Below, in pieces: positions 3,430 through 5,807 of a stretch of 5,807 bases of DNA; position 1 is the stretch's first letter; the number at the start of each line of letters is the position of its first letter. The notes below the pieces were generated by a model. The model searched no databases. It worked only from the letters and a program-made list of their open reading frames with translations, and was not told where the DNA came from. This DNA comes from Deltaproteobacteria bacterium (GTDB lineage: Bacteria; Myxococcota_A; SURF-8). Position numbers and translations under genes: made by a program. Location: contig JAKQSH010000316.1 in the NCBI GenBank assembly GCA_029570245.1, positions 1 to 5,807 on the forward strand, in the 5' to 3' direction.

Positions 3430-5807
3430 TTATTCGGCAGCTTCTTCTGAAAGTTTGTATTCGATAAGAAAAGCAACGGCTTCAGGCAGCGTTTCAGGTG
3501 TGTAGCCCAGGAAACTTGCCACCATACGACGTGCGCCGTCTTCATCGAATGCGCCACCGCCGACAGTTACGACAGCCTGGATGACCGATTCGATAGAAAT
3601 CATTCCGGTGATCTGAACGTTACTGTCTGAATTCTGCAACGCAGCATTGCCATCGAATATTGTTATGGTGGAAACGACTGCTTCATCGCTTTTACTTATA
3701 ATCGGAACATAGAGGTATTCCGATGAGCCGTCGAAGAGCTTGTCGCTTTCATTCATCGTCAGCTCAGTAAAGCGCCCCGGCAGAACATAATTGCCGTGGC
3801 TGGCGGTATAAGCGAGCACCGGCTTGTTTTCTCCGGCAAAACCGAAAACCAGGCCGGGCATGACCGATTCCACAATGCTCATTCCGTCGGGATTGACAAT
3901 TTTTCCACTGAAACCAGTAATGATTTTTTCGCTCAGAACGGCAATTTCGGTGGAGTATTCAAAGTCTTCACCGTTGTTGTCGGCGGTAATCTCAAGCTGG
4001 TAAATGCCGGGGGCGGAATACTGGTGAGTGATGCTGTTGCCGCTGTCGCTTTCTCCATCTCCGAAATTCACCTGAACATTTGAAAGTGCCGGATCGACGA
4101 TTTCAAGCTCAAGAGCTTCCTCCGGTATCAGGACAACGTCTTTAATCGTCAGTGATTTGTCGGTTGCAAGAATTACTTCTTCGGCAAGCCTGTCGATGCG
4201 CGTCCAATAATAAGCCGTGTGAGTGCGGCAATGCACGCGGAACGGGTAGGTTGACCAGTTGTCGTCGGCATTGCATTCTTCTCCGCCACCGATGGCGCGT
4301 TCGATCGGCTTGTAACGGAAAGATTCTTCACGGCGATGTATTGTTTCCAGAGCCGATTCTGTAGTTTTTCTGGCTTCGGACAGCATTTCTTTCGCCTGAG
4401 CATTCAGGTCTTCGGACAGCTCAAGCTGGGCCTTGCGGAAATAAACCAGCGAACCATAAACCATGTATTGATGGCGTGCGCGCAGACCGTTTATCTGTAC
4501 AGAATCGTAAATTTCATCGAACCACGTTCTGCCGTCTTCCGGTACAAGCTGTGCCGCATCGTCAAGCTGGGCAACAAGCGTGTTGTAATTCCGTTCCATC
4601 TGCTGAAGCTCGGCGCCTTCTGTGGCTATCCATGAATCCACTTCTTCGGCTGTCCAGCTCATTATTTTTGTTGGAGAAGGCGGCAGCGGGTGGAAAACTA
4701 CTCCAACAGATGCAGCTGCTTCCGTTTCCGGGTCGGTTCCGACCAGATAGCGCAGAATGTTGCCGTAAATCATTTCGTTTTCCTGTTGCAATATGAGGTT
4801 TTCCATAACCTCCTGAACTTCTGCGGCGGCCGGGCCCATCGGGTATGTAATATCTGCCAGGCAATCCGTATAGCGGTAATTCACATCCATTGAAAGGCGC
4901 AAAGAGCAGTATTCATTCTGCCAGTATCCCCATTCGTGACCGGTTCCGAAGCTGCGGTGACCGATAAGCTTGCCTTCCAGCATATGCTTTATGCCCTGTA
5001 TATCGCGGTCGCGGGCTTCAATTGTAATTGGCAGATACAGCGGAATCTGGTTGTCGAAAGTCAGCCACCAAGCCGCTTCCGGGAAATACCACAGGTTACG
5101 TTTCTGGTATTCGCTTTCCATAAAATCGTACATGAACTGGAAACTCTCGTTTCCGTACATAGGAGCCGGTCTGAAAAGATCGTAGAACATCAGCGTATGG
5201 CATTTTACGCCCAGGTTTTCCGGCGCGAATTTCGGCAGATCGTAATAGCGTACACCGTAATGCTCGGTGGGTTCGCCGTAAGTTCCGTGGTTTGTAGTAA
5301 GAACTTCCACGCCGGGATAATTCTCGGCGATATAATTGGAAATCAGCTCCATCTGATGCACGACCAGTTCATCGTCCATTTCAGTGAATTCAGTCGGATT
5401 GAAGCTGAAACTGAAGAAATCCGGATAATTAGCCGGATCGTCGCCCATTCGTTCATCTATGGCATCCGTTATCTGCTGGTCGGCTGGGCGCGGATCGTCC
5501 GGGTTTATGAGTCCTGTGCTGCCCTGTTGCTGTCCATAAAGAGAAAATCCGGCGCTGGTCGGAAATCCCTTGTCTATTCCGTACGTTTCGTAGCCGGCAA
5601 TTCCAACGCCTCCCTGGCCTTCTGATGCACCGTTTTTCACCTGCCAGTCGATGTAGTTCAGTGCATCCTGAAGATATTCTTCCTTGCCGTATTCGAACGC
5701 ATCTCCAAGTTCCAGCGGGTGTGTCAGATGCAGACTGACTGAGCGATATTTGAAATCAGGAGTGTGTTCACGGCTGATCGGTTCTGCCGGGCGCTTTAGG
5801 CTCTGAG
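3430..5807 (-). CDS. Large PKD-domain protein with glycosidase-like N-terminal region, 5' end beyond the window
   Basis: Reading leftward, the frame is open from the right edge to the TAA at 3430, giving 791 visible residues. The true start is outside, and the GTG at 5640 is an internal Val codon. Residues 1-300 alternate strands and helices with aromatic and acidic clusters like a TIM-barrel glycosidase: VSLHLTHPLEL (24-34), YIDWQV (51-56), FSFSFNPTEFT (131-141; Glu139 is a candidate acid), NHGTYGEP (172-179), YFPEAAWW (240-247) and GHEWGYW (289-295). Residues about 310-550 are mainly helical, with a Cys pair at 511 and 526. Residues about 553-623 form a PKD domain with NFGDG (580-584) and HQYSAPGIY (594-602). 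About 632-677 resembles a carboxypeptidase-regulatory beta module (SGKIVNPDG to YVLPG). The tail is acidic, with no anchor or sorting signal. PKD domains occur mainly in exported proteins, so a secreted or surface role in glycan binding or breakdown is inferred. The family itself is not recognised. The GNAT gene lies 131 bases downstream. Confidence 0.85.
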   Translation of the reverse strand, partial: QSLKRPAEPISREHTPDFKYRSVSLHLTHPLELGDAFEYGKEEYLQDALNYIDWQVKNGASEGQGGVGIAGYETYGIDKGFPTSAGFSLYGQQQGSTGLINPDDPRPADQQITDAIDERMGDDPANYPDFFSFSFNPTEFTEMDDELVVHQMELISNYIAENYPGVEVLTTNHGTYGEPTEHYGVRYYDLPKFAPENLGVKCHTLMFYDLFRPAPMYGNESFQFMYDFMESEYQKRNLWYFPEAAWWLTFDNQIPLYLPITIEARDRDIQGIKHMLEGKLIGHRSFGTGHEWGYWQNEYCSLRLSMDVNYRYTDCLADITYPMGPAAAEVQEVMENLILQQENEMIYGNILRYLVGTDPETEAAASVGVVFHPLPPSPTKIMSWTAEEVDSWIATEGAELQQMERNYNTLVAQLDDAAQLVPEDGRTWFDEIYDSVQINGLRARHQYMVYGSLVYFRKAQLELSEDLNAQAKEMLSEARKTTESALETIHRREESFRYKPIERAIGGGEECNADDNWSTYPFRVHCRTHTAYYWTRIDRLAEEVILATDKSLTIKDVVLIPEEALELEIVDPALSNVQVNFGDGESDSGNSITHQYSAPGIYQLEITADNNGEDFEYSTEIAVLSEKIITGFSGKIVNPDGMSIVESVMPGLVFGFAGENKPVLAYTASHGNYVLPGRFTELTMNESDKLFDGSSEYLYVPIISKSDEAVVSTITIFDGNAALQNSDSNVQITGMISIESVIQAVVTVGGGAFDEDGARRMVASFLGYTPETLPEAVAFLIEYKLSEEAAE

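Noticed and set aside
4936..5625. A 229-codon open frame on the plus strand
   Set aside because: It lies wholly antisense to the PKD gene, whose frame gives a coherent domain protein. The plus-strand product shows no recognisable domain, and no promoter or ribosome site was evident.

Overview
The window reads as chromosomal DNA of a Gram-negative (outer-membrane) bacterium. The support is an outer-membrane TolC-family channel protein with a signal peptide, an asparagine tRNA with an encoded CCA end and its own sigma70-type promoter and intrinsic terminator, and a large PKD-containing protein that looks secreted. The lineage cannot be fixed from the sequence. The style of the TolC homologue and of the PKD protein is compatible with a deltaproteobacterial or myxobacterial-like lineage or another environmental diderm, but this is only an impression. 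No transposase, CRISPR array or integrase was seen.

Layout: (1) Positions 1-106 lie downstream of the tRNA and hold its terminator plus an unexplained left edge. (2) tRNA-Asn(GTT) is at 107-181 on the minus strand, with a clear promoter at 245-273 and a leader containing a perfect 9-bp hairpin. (3) The 231-base gap 182-412 is a divergent control region: the tRNA promoter faces left, and a second good promoter, overlapped and followed by short palindromes, faces right. (4) A Gfo/Idh/MocA-family oxidoreductase is at 413-1438 on the plus strand. (5) It converges, with a 10-base gap, on a minus-strand pair: a GNAT acetyltransferase (2864-3298) followed 20 bases later by a TolC-family protein (1449-2843). 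(6) A 131-base gap contains a three-part TCACA/TGTGA repeat. (7) A very large minus-strand gene (3430-5807) has no in-frame stop up to the right edge, so it is 5'-truncated by the window. It carries a glycosidase-like N-terminal region, a PKD domain and a carboxypeptidase-regulatory-like beta module.

The genes do not form one obvious pathway. The GNAT and TolC genes are probably co-transcribed. The TolC homologue lacks membrane-fusion and pump genes in the window, so its partner is elsewhere. The giant PKD protein may share a transcript with GNAT-TolC, because no strong promoter and no classical terminator separates them. The most novel-looking element is that giant protein. Its family was not recognised with certainty, but its repeated strand-plus-acid motifs (FSFSFNPTEFT, YFPEAAWW, GHEWGYW) suggest an uncharacterised TIM-barrel glycosidase-like enzyme or carbohydrate-binding surface protein.
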